64,000 nt of DNA from Sulfuricurvum sp. (GCA_030693335.1 JAUYAU010000018.1:89854-153853); one strand, 5' to 3'; counted from the stretch's first letter, positions 1 through 9,747 are shown. Made by a program: numbers and translations. The notes: a model not told the origin generated them from the sequence alone.

Positions 1-673
1 TTGAACGGTAGTTTTCATTTAAATACTGAGAAATAGCTTGCTGATCTTCTCTGAAAAGGTATTTGAAACTCAAATCTTCAAGAAGGTTTTTTAAGAAAGA
101 TATTCCTAAGCGGTGTGCAATGGGAGCATAAACAACCAGCGTCTCTTCGGCTATTCGATGCTGTTTCGCTTGGGAAAGAGCATCCAAAGTAAGCATATTA
201 TGCAAACGATCACATAATTTTACAACAAGGACACGAACATCCTCAATCGATGCCAATAACATTTTACGAAAAGTCAGCGCGGAGACAACCATTTTTTGGT
301 CTGAATGAGAGGGTATTAATTCGGCATCTCGGATCATATCGATTTTTGTCAATCCCTCAACGAGGTGGGCGACATCATTGCCATAATCGGCTTGGATTGC
401 CTCAATTCCTGTCTCTGTATCTTCGATAACATCGTGCAGTAATGCTGCAATTATCATGGCTTCATCGCCCGTTAATTCAGCAACGAGAGATGCAACCAGA
501 ACAGGGTGAACAACGTAAGATTCACCGCTTTTACGCACCTGCCCTTCGTGAGCAGTACTGGCAAGAAGATAAGCACGTTCTACTGCTGAAGTGTTTATAA
601 AAGTACGTAGATATGCTATTGCACGTTCTACATCATTAATCTGTTTGATTTTTTCAATATCGATTTGATTCAA
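1..673 (-). CDS. spoT: Bifunctional (p)ppGpp synthetase/hydrolase, N-terminal part (cut by window edge)
   Basis: Only the first ~224 residues are present; the rest lies left of base 1. The reading covers the HD hydrolase domain of RelA/SpoT proteins, with H42 in TAHEGQVRKSG, H56, the HD pair at about residues 80-81 (LLHDVIEDT) and D155 in VKLCDRLHNM, so the ppGpp hydrolase side looks intact. The synthetase, TGS and ACT parts cannot be judged. No ATG lies between the in-frame stop inside rpoZ and the conserved region. I chose TTG at 673, 21 nt after the rpoZ stop, with no clear ribosome site; a start at one of the ATA/ATT codons just upstream is possible. It is downstream of rpoZ and pyrH, the order known in C. 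jejuni. Function: stringent response. Confidence 0.88.
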   Translation of the reverse strand, partial: MNQIDIEKIKQINDVERAIAYLRTFINTSAVERAYLLASTAHEGQVRKSGESYVVHPVLVASLVAELTGDEAMIIAALLHDVIEDTETGIEAIQADYGNDVAHLVEGLTKIDMIRDAELIPSHSDQKMVVSALTFRKMLLASIEDVRVLVVKLCDRLHNMLTLDALSQAKQHRIAEETLVVYAPIAHRLGISFLKNLLEDLSFKYLFREDQQAISQYLNENYRS

Positions 674-693
674 CGATGTAACTTTATCGAAAA

Positions 694-909
694 TTATGCG
701 TTATCTGTAAAACCTTTGATAGTGATATGCCCCTCAGCAATCTCCATCAAAGCAACATCAGCAGCTTTCATTTTTTTTAAGTCAACATTCAATTTAGAAG
801 TTGCACCGTTTTGCAGCTGCTCTGAGCGCTTAGCGACAGCAAGTGCCAATTGATAACGGTCGATGTTTGCGGTTTCCAATGCTTTCGCAGTTAGTTTTTC
901 GAGTCTCAT
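694..909 (-). CDS. rpoZ: RNA polymerase omega subunit
   Basis: 71-aa protein of the RpoZ family, carrying the short N-terminal block MRLEKLTAKALE followed by the conserved YQLALAVAKRSEQL helix that contacts the beta-prime C-terminal tail. The length is typical of Campylobacterota omega subunits. It sits between pyrH upstream (gap 21 nt) and spoT downstream (start 21 nt beyond its stop), as in C. jejuni, so the three are probably one transcript. Omega helps RNA polymerase assembly and is part of a ppGpp binding site in proteobacteria, which fits linkage with spoT. Confidence 0.92.
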   Translation of the reverse strand: MRLEKLTAKALETANIDRYQLALAVAKRSEQLQNGATSKLNVDLKKMKAADVALMEIAEGHITIKGFTDNA

Positions 910-930
910 AAAATTTTCCTTTGTGTATGG

Positions 931-1650
<720 letters not shown>

Positions 1651-1666
1651 TCATGATATTACGTGT

Positions 1667-1672
1667 ATTGTA
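1667..1672 (-). promoter_or_regulatory. Putative -10 element of pyrH
   Basis: The minus strand reads TACAAT 26 nt upstream of the pyrH start. Campylobacterota housekeeping promoters rely mostly on the -10 box, so the missing -35 is not a strong objection. Prediction from sequence only. Confidence 0.4.
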
Positions 1673-1741
1673 CTTTATTGTCGCTTTAAGGTTGCTTTGA
1701 TTACACTTAATGCATAAATAAACCATAATAAAAGGACCTCT

Positions 1742-3061
1742 GTGGCGTTCTTCTCGATGCTGTACAATTGGCTGTACCCTTCTGTTGTCCCTAATGTACC
1801 TCATTATGGCCGAGCAGTACACTCGCTTCCTAACCCTGATGAACATGAACTTTTTGAAAAAGCTTCTGAAACATTTATCAAAGGCAATCGGATTAAAGGA
1901 TACGATTTTTTTCTCTCATCATTGACTCATATAGGAACATCAAAGCATCTTACCTACACTGTCTTCGAAGACAAAATCACCTTTGAACTGTTGCAAGGCT
2001 GTGCCATTATCCGTGGTACCGTTACAGAAGAGGCTCTCATAGCAACCGCCGTCATTGCTAAATCATCGGATCTTCACGTAGCACTTAAAAGACGCTTTTT
2101 AGAGCGTAATTTTCAACTCACCTATGCCAGATTTTGCGATAACGATGGAGTTCTTACCCTAAAACTTTATCTTGACAATGCCACAATTACACCTCATAAA
2201 ATATTTTTTCCACTTCGTGAAATCGCACTGAACTCCGATTTTGAAAAAGAGATGATTTGGGGTGAATTTCCCGAAATATCCTTGCTTGAAAATGATCATG
2301 TGCACTATCTTGAGCATGCAAAATATACGTGTCTTCACACCTGGATGCTCACTTGGATTGACCAAACTAAAAAAAGCCTGCAAGGGCTGTTATCCAACGA
2401 CAATACAGGAATGGTCTCCTTTAGCTATCTTGCATTACTGCTGCAAATTGATTATCTGCTCATCCCTCGAAAAAAGATGGCCAAAGATATCGCGGAAAAA
2501 GTGGGCGGTTATTTTACGGATGATGAGAAATCAACAGAAGATAAAAATGCCGACCTTCAAACCTATTTATCCAAATTGGAAACAATGAACATTGAGGACT
2601 TTTCAAGCCAAATTTACCGTGGTGAATATACCTTTTCTCCATTTGATCAAGTAATGCATGAGGAAATTGTCTCTTTCATTGATGAATCACTGCTCAAAGT
2701 AAAATGGTATAAAAGCAACCATTCAAGCTATGTCATTGGTGCTATTTATCGTTATATTGCCTTGTATATTTTGTACAATTACGGATTGCACCCGACCTTG
2801 CGCGCACTCATGCACTTGCATGTTCAAGTCTATGCATCCGATTTTTTTGTGGATATGGGAGAAATGCCTCTGTATGTTCCGCACAAAAATCAGTTTGATA
2901 AGGGACATATTCATAATCTGATAGACTCAGCCATCATTCCTTATCAAAAACGATACAAAGGGCTGAAAAATTTTAGTGATCTTCTCAACTACACTGATTT
3001 GAACAATTTTAGTCAAAGCTTTTATTTACAAATAAAAAATTTAGATTTTTTGGAGTCTTGA
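1742..3061 (+). CDS. Hypothetical protein with a possible YbjN/CesT-like segment, paired with a protease
   Basis: 439 aa, not recognised. The GTG at 1742 is preceded by AAAAGGACC at good distance, so I prefer it to the ATG at 1757. No signal peptide or convincing membrane segment, so probably cytoplasmic. Residues ~66-173 show strand-rich text followed by a DGVLTLKLYLDNATITPHKI stretch and an amphipathic helix, reminiscent of the CesT/YbjN chaperone fold; this is a by-eye inference. The C-terminal third is helical and aromatic-rich (YRYIALYILYNYGLHPTLR). It ends 1 nt before the serine protease gene at 3063, which has a similar-looking tail, so the two are very likely co-expressed partners. 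No catalytic motif seen. Confidence 0.7.
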   Translation: MAFFSMLYNWLYPSVVPNVPHYGRAVHSLPNPDEHELFEKASETFIKGNRIKGYDFFLSSLTHIGTSKHLTYTVFEDKITFELLQGCAIIRGTVTEEALIATAVIAKSSDLHVALKRRFLERNFQLTYARFCDNDGVLTLKLYLDNATITPHKIFFPLREIALNSDFEKEMIWGEFPEISLLENDHVHYLEHAKYTCLHTWMLTWIDQTKKSLQGLLSNDNTGMVSFSYLALLLQIDYLLIPRKKMAKDIAEKVGGYFTDDEKSTEDKNADLQTYLSKLETMNIEDFSSQIYRGEYTFSPFDQVMHEEIVSFIDESLLKVKWYKSNHSSYVIGAIYRYIALYILYNYGLHPTLRALMHLHVQVYASDFFVDMGEMPLYVPHKNQFDKGHIHNLIDSAIIPYQKRYKGLKNFSDLLNYTDLNNFSQSFYLQIKNLDFLES

Positions 3062-3062
3062 C

Positions 3063-4160
3063 ATGAGCCTTGCTACTCAAAAAGTACTTGATTATGCTAT
3101 GGAAAATATAATTCAAGTTTCCACTCCTTATGGTACCGGAAGCGGCTTTCTTATCGGTGAATTGGTTGTGACTAATTCCCATGTAGTAGGTGGGTTAAAA
3201 GAAGTAATTATCAGTGCTAAAAACCTTTCCCGCTGTATCGGAAGTGTTATTTATGATGACGTATCCTATGATTTGGCCTTTATCCGTTCTCCTGCAAAAA
3301 TTAGCGTTAATCATCCATTAGAACTGTGTTCTTCAAGCGTTCAAGACGGAGATGTTGTTATCGCCATAGGGCACCCTTATGGACTTAACTACTCAACTAC
3401 GGAAGGAATCGTTTCGAAGGCATCGCGATTACAAGGTGAGATTGAGTACATTCAGTTTGATGCAGCAATCAATCCCGGTAATAGCGGAGGACCACTGCTT
3501 AATAAAAAAAGAGAAGTTGTTGGGATCAACACCTTTATTATCCAAAATTCCAACAATCTTGGCTTCGCCCTTCCCCATTATTATCTGACTGAAGTGATGG
3601 AAAAGTTTTTAGCTTTAAAACATGATGCGATCATCCGATGCAACTCATGTAAGAATATGATCCAAGAAGAGTTGATTATTGACGATTACTGTCCTTTGTG
3701 CGGTATCAAACTCGATGTTGCCAAACACAGACGCGAAGGGTATAAACCCACAGGCGTTGTTGAGCTTATGGAGAAAATCTTGGAATCACTTAATCTCAAT
3801 GTCCCTCTCTCCAGACGCAGCCAGCGCAATTGGAAGTTTGATGTTGATACCGTCAAAATCGATATTAACTATTACGACAATGGAGTGATCATCGCAGATT
3901 GTGCCCTATGCCGAATTCCTCAACATAATATTCAAACTTTGTATGATTTTTTGCTCAGTGAGAATAATAAATTTGATCGATTACAATTTTCAATCAATGA
4001 AAATACGATTTATCTTTCGCATGTCATCGTCGACTCTTCCTTGACGTACGATCTTGGGCTAAAAGCACTTGGAAGGCTCTTCAAAGACGCTCCCCTTTAC
4101 TCACAGAAACTCATGAGTAGCTTTGGCGCTCTTGAGCCAAAATACGATGAGTTTGATTAA
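3063..4160 (+). CDS. Cytoplasmic trypsin-like (S1C-type) serine protease with zinc ribbon and YbjN-like C-terminus
   Basis: 365 aa. Residues ~15-185 are a chymotrypsin-fold protease: H40 in TNSHVV, D70 in SYDLAFI and S141 in NPGNSGGP form the expected triad, and the DegP/HtrA-like IGHPYGL and NLGFALP segments are present. Unlike HtrA it has no signal peptide and no PDZ domain. Next comes a four-cysteine zinc ribbon (C193-x2-C196 ... C210-x2-C213). Residues ~235-355 resemble the YbjN/CesT fold (NGVIIADCALCRIPQHNIQ, then a helix). This layout differs from housekeeping HtrA and suggests a regulated cytosolic protease acting with the 439-aa partner encoded 1 nt upstream. The protease call is firm; the tail and role are inference. 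The stop overlaps the convergent DUF502 gene by 3 nt. Confidence 0.85.
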   Translation: MSLATQKVLDYAMENIIQVSTPYGTGSGFLIGELVVTNSHVVGGLKEVIISAKNLSRCIGSVIYDDVSYDLAFIRSPAKISVNHPLELCSSSVQDGDVVIAIGHPYGLNYSTTEGIVSKASRLQGEIEYIQFDAAINPGNSGGPLLNKKREVVGINTFIIQNSNNLGFALPHYYLTEVMEKFLALKHDAIIRCNSCKNMIQEELIIDDYCPLCGIKLDVAKHRREGYKPTGVVELMEKILESLNLNVPLSRRSQRNWKFDVDTVKIDINYYDNGVIIADCALCRIPQHNIQTLYDFLLSENNKFDRLQFSINENTIYLSHVIVDSSLTYDLGLKALGRLFKDAPLYSQKLMSSFGALEPKYDEFD

Positions 4161-4771
4161 TCTATTACGGGAATAAGACGTGACATTTCCTCTTTACGCG
4201 GAAAATCGGCACCCATACTGATAATAAACGAAGAGGCTTCCTGCAGCGTCATCGTTGTTTTGACCGTCAACTTTTTATCTACCATAACGGTATATCCGCT
4301 TGTCGGATTCGGAGAAGTTGGAATAAATAAGACATAAACATGTTCGTACCGGTTTAGCAAATACGCGGGTACCCATATGTTTTCTTTTGGATATTCCACT
4401 AAAACGACCTCTTTTTTCCCTCCATCTTCGCCCCCGGAGAGCATTGCAGCAAGTTTTTTTGAAACCGAGTAAACCGATCGGATAGCAGGAATACGAGCAA
4501 AGGTACTGTCAATGATTGAAACGAACATCGATTTTCCATACCGTTCAATCGAATATCCCAAGATAGCAAAAATTACAATCACAGCCACCATCAAACCGAT
4601 TGTAATGCCAAATGAATTGGTATAATCATGCAGCGATAGATAAGCACTTACCCCTAAGTCTTTGAGGAAGTTGACTACGATCAAAACGAGCACAAGAGGG
4701 AACAACGAAAGTGCCCCAACAAAAATATACCGAACTAATAATTTAATTTTTGCATTCAAACTATTGCGCAC
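4157..4771 (-). CDS. DUF502 family inner-membrane protein
   Basis: 204 aa with two N-terminal membrane helices (about residues 14-36, FVGALSLFPLVLVLIVVNFL, and 55-75) followed by a soluble domain. The segment FARIPAIRSVYSVSKKL and the later VYVLFIPTSPNPTSGY are hallmarks of DUF502 proteins, which are widespread in bacteria and of unknown function. It is monocistronic and convergent with the protease gene (3-nt overlap of stops). The family assignment is confident; no biochemical role can be given. Confidence 0.85.
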   Translation of the reverse strand: MRNSLNAKIKLLVRYIFVGALSLFPLVLVLIVVNFLKDLGVSAYLSLHDYTNSFGITIGLMVAVIVIFAILGYSIERYGKSMFVSIIDSTFARIPAIRSVYSVSKKLAAMLSGGEDGGKKEVVLVEYPKENIWVPAYLLNRYEHVYVLFIPTSPNPTSGYTVMVDKKLTVKTTMTLQEASSFIISMGADFPRKEEMSRLIPVID

Positions 4772-4799
4772 TTCTTTCCTTTTCTAAACAAATTACCTT

Positions 4800-4805
4800 A
4801 TTATA
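4800..4805 (-). promoter_or_regulatory. Putative -10 element of the DUF502 gene
   Basis: The minus strand carries a perfect TATAAT 28 nt upstream of the start at 4771, in the divergent gap to the oligopeptidase gene. Prediction only. Confidence 0.45.
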
Positions 4806-4855
4806 GAATAAATTTTGAAACACTGCACTACAATAACGTTTTTACAGGAGAAAGT

Positions 4856-6811
4856 ATGAACCAATTTGCCGATTTCACCCTCAATTTAGAGACTTTTATC
4901 ACCGATCTCGAAGCGTTAATACAAAACAATCATAAAACAATTGAAACTTTATTGTCAATTGCTGATAAAACCTATAATAATTTTATCCGCCCGTTTGATT
5001 TCATGGAAGAAGAGATAGAACTTTTGTTTACACCGCTGTCTCACATCAATGCGGTCAAAAATACCGAAGAGACTCAAAAAGTCTACGCAGATGCACTACC
5101 GATATTGACAGATTATTCGAACTTTATAGGGCAAAATCTCTCAATTTATGATGCTTTCAAGCAAATCAAAGCCAATGAATATGACACCCTTAACATCGAG
5201 CAGCAACGCATACTTGACCTCAATATTCTAAGCTTTGAACTTTCCGGTGCTCATTTGGATGAGGCAAGCAAAAAAAGACTCTCAGAGATTAATTTACGCA
5301 AAAGCACCCTCACCAATGATTTTTCTCAAAATGTACTGGATGCCACAAATGCCTACGAAAAAATCATTACCGATGAAACAGATATAACAGGAATTCCGCA
5401 AGGTGATTTAGACGATGCCCGTTTTGAAGATGACGGGATTACCAAATACAAATTCACGCTGCAAATGCCCTCTTATATTTCCTACATGACCTACGGTCCA
5501 AATCGTGAAATTCGTGAAGAACTCTACAAAGCCTATACAACCCGCGCTCCTCAAAACGCAGCCATTATTGATGAACTCATGAAACTGCGTCAAGAAATGG
5601 CTCAGCTGTTAGGCTATACAAGCTATACCGAATATTCTCTTGCCTCCAAAATGGCTCCTTCGACTCAAAGTGTACTGACCTTTCTCAACGAGCTCGTAGA
5701 AACGTCTCAAGCCCAAGCAAAACAGGAAATTGAACAACTGCGTGAAATTGCAAAAGGAATCGAGTTACAAAGCTATGACACCGCTTACTATGGAGAAATT
5801 CTTAAAAAAGCGCAATACGACATCGACGAAGAAGAGTACCGTCCTTATTTTGAACAAAAGAGCGTTATCAATGGAATGTTTGAATTTTTAAATCAAATGT
5901 TTGGCATTCGATTTGAAAAAATAGATACAGAACTTTGGGATGAAAAAGCCAGTGCTTATGATGTCTATGACAATGATGTACTACGTGCCCGTATCTATTT
6001 TGATTTAGAAGCGCGCAAAGGAAAACGCGGCGGTGCATGGATGCACAATTTTCAAACCCATTGTGAAGATACCCTTGGGTGTACGCACCTATCCAGTGCT
6101 TTTGTGGTCTGTAATTTTCCGCCATCCTCAGCAACTTCTCCATCACTCCTACGCCATGACGATGTCGTTACCCTCTTTCATGAGATGGGGCATACACTGC
6201 ATCACATCCTCAGCCGTGTTCGCGAGCATGGAGTCAGCGGTGTCAATGGGGTTGAGTGGGATGCAGTAGAATTTCCATCCCAGTTTTTAGAAAACTTCGC
6301 CTACGAGCCCAAAGTGCTAAAACTGTTTGCAAAGCATCATGAAACCAAGGATGTTTTGAGTGATGAAATGATCGCCAAACTTATCCGTGCTAAAAATTTC
6401 CAAAGTGCCCTGTTTATGCTGCGTCAGCTTGAGTTCTCACTTTTTGATCTCACCCTTCACTCAAAACTCTATCAAGGCGAAGAGATACAAAAGCTCTTGG
6501 ACTCTATTAGAGATAAGACGGCACTGATCAAGCCTCCTGCGTACAATAAATTTCAAAATGGATTTTCTCATATCTTCAGCGGTGGATACAGCGCAGGATA
6601 TTACAGTTATAAATGGGCAGAAGTGCTCAGTGCCGATGCCTATTATGCGATTGTGGATGAGGGAATATTCGGCTCGCAGCTCGCGCAAAATTACAAAGAG
6701 ATCGTATTGGCCAAAGGGGGCAGTCAAAGTATGCAGGAACTGTTTATTGAGATGATGGGTCGCGAATGCGAGACAAAACATCTTTTGCGTCTTAACGGCA
6801 TCAACGAATGA
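4856..6811 (+). CDS. prlC: M3 family oligopeptidase (oligopeptidase A type)
   Basis: 651-aa zinc metallopeptidase of the thimet/oligopeptidase A family, which degrades short cytosolic peptides including cleaved signal peptides. The HExxH zinc motif is clear in VTLFHEMGHTLHHIL, with the downstream glutamate in the VEFPSQFLEN segment. The C-terminal FSGGYSAGYYSYKWAEV block is typical of M3 enzymes and lines the substrate channel. Length agrees with OpdA/PrlC. The ATG at 4856 follows CAGGAGAAAGT. The stop overlaps the nuclease gene at 6808 by 4 nt (ATGA), so the two are coupled. The symbol is by family; exact specificity is not known. Confidence 0.93.
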   Translation: MNQFADFTLNLETFITDLEALIQNNHKTIETLLSIADKTYNNFIRPFDFMEEEIELLFTPLSHINAVKNTEETQKVYADALPILTDYSNFIGQNLSIYDAFKQIKANEYDTLNIEQQRILDLNILSFELSGAHLDEASKKRLSEINLRKSTLTNDFSQNVLDATNAYEKIITDETDITGIPQGDLDDARFEDDGITKYKFTLQMPSYISYMTYGPNREIREELYKAYTTRAPQNAAIIDELMKLRQEMAQLLGYTSYTEYSLASKMAPSTQSVLTFLNELVETSQAQAKQEIEQLREIAKGIELQSYDTAYYGEILKKAQYDIDEEEYRPYFEQKSVINGMFEFLNQMFGIRFEKIDTELWDEKASAYDVYDNDVLRARIYFDLEARKGKRGGAWMHNFQTHCEDTLGCTHLSSAFVVCNFPPSSATSPSLLRHDDVVTLFHEMGHTLHHILSRVREHGVSGVNGVEWDAVEFPSQFLENFAYEPKVLKLFAKHHETKDVLSDEMIAKLIRAKNFQSALFMLRQLEFSLFDLTLHSKLYQGEEIQKLLDSIRDKTALIKPPAYNKFQNGFSHIFSGGYSAGYYSYKWAEVLSADAYYAIVDEGIFGSQLAQNYKEIVLAKGGSQSMQELFIEMMGRECETKHLLRLNGINE

Positions 6812-7818
6812 AGTTCTTTTGGATACTGTTTGCCACATTCACACTCCTGGGAGGTACTGAAGTGAAAATCGCGTCGTATAACGTTGAAAATCTATTTGAT
6901 ATGAAGGATGATGGAACAGAGTATGAACAATACATACCCAATACATCCTGGGGATGGAATGAGGAGATGCATCGGATCAAACTGCGCAATACCGCGCAAG
7001 TGATCAAAGACATTGGTGCCGATATCATAGGCCTCCAAGAAATCGAATCCGAAACCGCACTTAAAGAACTCAGAACACAACTCAATCGAGAGGGGCTTTA
7101 TTATCCTCATTACGCCTTTGCACGTGCTAAAAATACAGCTGTTGCCGTGGCGCTTCTGAGCCGCTATCCCATCGTCAGTGCTCTGAGCCGCTCCGTTGGT
7201 TCTCATAGATCGTATCGGGATATCTTAGAAGTCAAACTCAATATCAATGGAAAAAATTTACGGATATTCGTCAACCATTGGAAATCCAAAAGCGGCCCTG
7301 AGAGTATGCGCATCCAAAGTGCCAAAGTACTCAAAAAACGGCTGGAAGAGTTAGATGAAGATGAACCCTATATCCTGATGGGAGATTTTAATTCCCACCA
7401 TGAAGAGTATAAAACGTTTGTAAAAAGCAGGAAGCACAATGACACCGAGGGGATTACGGGAATTAATCATATCCTCAAAACCATCGATGAGGATGAAAAT
7501 CCAATCAGCTATACATCGCTGCAATCCAATGACGGATCACTCTACAATCTATGGTATGAGCTCCCCGAAGATCAGCGATGGAGTCATGAATATCGCGGTC
7601 GACATGAAGGTTTAGATAACATGATTATTTCCCCTTCACTCGCCGATGGAAAAGGGATTGAATACGTTCGTGGAAGCTTTGGACGTTTTGATGCTCCATA
7701 CCTTTTCTACAAAGGAAAACCCTATCGCTGGCAGCAATCTCGAAAATTTCCAAAACACCATTTAGGCGAGGGGTATTCGGATCACTTAGCCATTTTTGCA
7801 AAGATCAACATACGTTAA
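6808..7818 (+). CDS. Endonuclease/exonuclease/phosphatase (EEP) family protein, probably exported
   Basis: 336 aa. It starts with a hydrophobic leader (MKFFWILFATFTLLGG), suggesting export or membrane anchoring. The EEP/DNase I-like fold is shown by IASYNVENLFD, the catalytic Glu in GLQEIES, the MGDFNSH Asp/Asn motif and the terminal GYSDHLAI His. Family members include extracellular nucleases and sugar or lipid phosphatases, so the substrate cannot be fixed. Translationally coupled to the upstream oligopeptidase by ATGA. Its 3' end overlaps the convergent DUF1643 gene by 14 nt. Confidence 0.85.
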   Translation: MKFFWILFATFTLLGGTEVKIASYNVENLFDMKDDGTEYEQYIPNTSWGWNEEMHRIKLRNTAQVIKDIGADIIGLQEIESETALKELRTQLNREGLYYPHYAFARAKNTAVAVALLSRYPIVSALSRSVGSHRSYRDILEVKLNINGKNLRIFVNHWKSKSGPESMRIQSAKVLKKRLEELDEDEPYILMGDFNSHHEEYKTFVKSRKHNDTEGITGINHILKTIDEDENPISYTSLQSNDGSLYNLWYELPEDQRWSHEYRGRHEGLDNMIISPSLADGKGIEYVRGSFGRFDAPYLFYKGKPYRWQQSRKFPKHHLGEGYSDHLAIFAKINIR

Positions 7819-8386
7819 AGTCTATGTTGTCAGGCCAATAGCATGCATGAAAAGGGTATTTATCAGACCCTTTTTCTATTTTTCTATAGACTTTACCTGA
7901 AAAATCTGGCACATTGATCATCGTAAGCACTTTGTCCACTCGTAAATCATACAATGAATTGCGTATTGGAGAAGCACCTCCCCATGCTATGACAATGTAA
8001 TCGCTGCTCATCAATGCTTGCTTAAAAGCAGTGTCATTCTCTTTTCCTATAATATCAATACCTGCTATATACGCTTCCATAACATCTTTTGGATACGTAC
8101 CGCGAAGTGCGAATAAATTTAATACTTCAATCTTTCGAACATCCGCAAAAGCTTTATAGACTACTTTTTCAACATTCTGAACCGTTTTATCTGCTTTCAT
8201 TGCATCAGCAGAAGAGGGGTTTTTAAGAATTACGGTCAATGTTTTTGTCCGTGAAGGCTCATCACCAAAAGGTATACTAAGCCGATACCTGTATTTCATG
8301 TCATCTGAAAATACAGCCTCAATCCCATCAATATTTACCTGATGAAAATGAGAGACTTGCCGACCAATATGAGGTTGTGGTTTCAA
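7805..8386 (-). CDS. DUF1643 domain-containing protein
   Basis: 193 aa. The block VILKNPSSADAMKADKTVQNVEK followed by IEVLNLFALRGTYPKDV is the signature of DUF1643 (usual form: LNPSTAD...D.T...C...VNLFA.RAT.P). Such proteins are patchily distributed and often found in accessory regions; no activity is established to my knowledge. A conserved WGG motif (IVIAWGGAS) is also present. It sits downstream of hspR on the same strand with a 4-nt gap, so it may be read with cbpA-hspR. Confidence 0.8.
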   Translation of the reverse strand: MKPQPHIGRQVSHFHQVNIDGIEAVFSDDMKYRYRLSIPFGDEPSRTKTLTVILKNPSSADAMKADKTVQNVEKVVYKAFADVRKIEVLNLFALRGTYPKDVMEAYIAGIDIIGKENDTAFKQALMSSDYIVIAWGGASPIRNSLYDLRVDKVLTMINVPDFSGKVYRKIEKGSDKYPFHACYWPDNIDFNVC

Positions 8387-8390
8387 ATTC

Positions 8391-8780
8391 TTACTTTTTA
8401 AACAAATCGTCTTCGAATATCACCATCTCATACACACTGCGTGTTGCTACTAACGATTTCGCAAGCGGAACACCGGAGCTGTTACGAACACGTTCAAGCT
8501 CAGCGCGCATTTCTAATAGCTCTTGCTCCATCATCTCCATTTTCGTTTTCAGACGCATCACGACATCAACACCTGCGAGGTTGACACCCAACTCTCTTGT
8601 GAGACGTAAAATTGTTTTAATCTTTTCAATATCACGCTGGGAATAAAGACGGATACGGCCATCGGAACGCGAAGGGGCGATTAAATTTTCACGCTCATAT
8701 TGACGAAGCGTCTGAGGATGGATTTCGAGGATTTTTGCCACAATACTGATCATATAGACCGGTTCATCAAAATGGTGCAT
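8391..8780 (-). CDS. hspR: HspR heat-shock repressor, MerR family
   Basis: 129-aa MerR-type regulator. The helix-turn-helix is visible in [38 protein letters not shown], with the wing [14 protein letters not shown], and a coiled dimerisation helix follows ([22 protein letters not shown]). It lies 3 nt downstream of the DnaJ-like cbpA gene, the pair known in C. jejuni and H. pylori, where HspR represses chaperone genes by binding HAIR repeats. A HAIR-like repeat is present upstream of cbpA at 9727-9747, so autoregulation of the cbpA-hspR unit is likely. Confidence 0.93.
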   Translation of the reverse strand: MHHFDEPVYMISIVAKILEIHPQTLRQYERENLIAPSRSDGRIRLYSQRDIEKIKTILRLTRELGVNLAGVDVVMRLKTKMEMMEQELLEMRAELERVRNSSGVPLAKSLVATRSVYEMVIFEDDLFKK

Positions 8781-8783
8781 GAT

Positions 8784-9671
8784 TTATTCTCCTTGCGGAA
8801 GGTTTTTTTTCATTTGCTCAACTAACTCGGTATCAATACTGGCAACGCTTGGCAATACAATGTTCGCTTTAAGATACAAATCACCTCTTGAGCCTGATTG
8901 ACGATTCACAACCCCCATCTCTTTGAGTCGGAAACGTTGCCCGTTTTTAGTGTTTTCAGGCACCTTAAGCGTTACCTCTTTTTCCAGTGTCTGTACACTT
9001 ACTTTTCCGCCAAACAGTGCCGCATAAAGAGGGACGTTAAAAGTTTTCACTAAAGTGTCTCCCTCACGTTCATATTCGGGATTGGGCGAAATATCAATTT
9101 TCAGATACAAATCTCCTACTTGTGATCCATGCTTCTTCCCTTTCCCGCGAACACGAAGCTTTTCCCCACTTTTGATTCCGGCAGGTATTTTGATATCAAA
9201 GCTCTCGCCGCTTAAGTTTATCGTGTGCTTTCCGCCCAGAACCGCAACGCTAAAGGGAACCGTTACATTGGCATCAAGGTCAAGATTCACCCCTCCCCCG
9301 AAACCGCCGCCGCCAAATCCGCCACCGCTGAAGCCGCCAAATCCACCTCCTCCAAAGCCGCCACCGCCACCTTGGGAAAACATATTGCGTAAAATCTCAT
9401 CCAAATCGACATTTCCGCCTTGTGCCCGTGAAAAATCATGAAAGTTTTGCCCACCGAACATAGAGTCACCGTACTGATCGTATTTGGAACGCTTCTCTTT
9501 GTCACTCAAAACTTCGTACGCGGCATTGATCTCTTTGAATTTCTCTTCAGCCTTTGGGTCTTTATTCACATCAGGGTGATATTGACGCGCAAGCTTTCGG
9601 TACGCTTTTTTGATTTCTGCTTCACTTGCCCCTGGAGCAATTTCGAGTGTTGTATACAAACTTTTTGACAT
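8784..9671 (-). CDS. cbpA: DnaJ-type co-chaperone CbpA
   Basis: 295 aa. An N-terminal J domain (about 4-68) carries the HPD motif in [11 protein letters not shown], needed to stimulate Hsp70 ATPase. A long Gly/Phe-rich linker follows (about 85-128), then the two beta-barrel substrate-binding domains of the DnaJ C-terminal region. There is no CxxCxGxG zinc-finger repeat, so this is a class II J protein (CbpA/DjlA-like), not DnaJ itself. First gene of the cbpA-hspR unit. Confidence 0.93.
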   Translation of the reverse strand: MSKSLYTTLEIAPGASEAEIKKAYRKLARQYHPDVNKDPKAEEKFKEINAAYEVLSDKEKRSKYDQYGDSMFGGQNFHDFSRAQGGNVDLDEILRNMFSQGGGGGFGGGGFGGFSGGGFGGGGFGGGVNLDLDANVTVPFSVAVLGGKHTINLSGESFDIKIPAGIKSGEKLRVRGKGKKHGSQVGDLYLKIDISPNPEYEREGDTLVKTFNVPLYAALFGGKVSVQTLEKEVTLKVPENTKNGQRFRLKEMGVVNRQSGSRGDLYLKANIVLPSVASIDTELVEQMKKNLPQGE

Positions 9672-9712
9672 TGATAAATCCTATTAAAATTTCTATTATT
9701 ATTTCTGTTAAA

Positions 9713-9718
9713 AGTATA
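9713..9718 (-). promoter_or_regulatory. Putative -10 element of cbpA-hspR
   Basis: The minus strand reads TATACT about 42 nt upstream of the cbpA start, with the HAIR-like repeat at 9727-9747 directly upstream, where a bound repressor would block RNA polymerase. Prediction only. Confidence 0.45.
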
Positions 9719-9726
9719 ACACAATA

Positions 9727-9747
9727 GTTGAGTCAAAATCAATCAAG
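9727..9747. promoter_or_regulatory. HAIR-like HspR operator
   Basis: The plus strand reads GTTGAGT, seven bases, AATCAAG. The published HAIR consensus is CTTGAGT-N7-ACTCAAG, so each half differs by one base and the spacer is exactly seven. It lies next to the predicted cbpA -10 element in the operon that encodes HspR. Direct sequence observation; binding is inferred. Confidence 0.6.

Noticed and set aside
3063..4160. Calling the protease HtrA/DegP
   Set aside because: No signal peptide and no PDZ domain, and a zinc ribbon plus YbjN-like tail is present instead.
9055..9441. 128-aa proline-rich plus-strand reading frame
   Set aside because: It is the antisense of the Gly/Phe-rich linker of cbpA; the prolines are complements of glycine codons. 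No ribosome site or homology.
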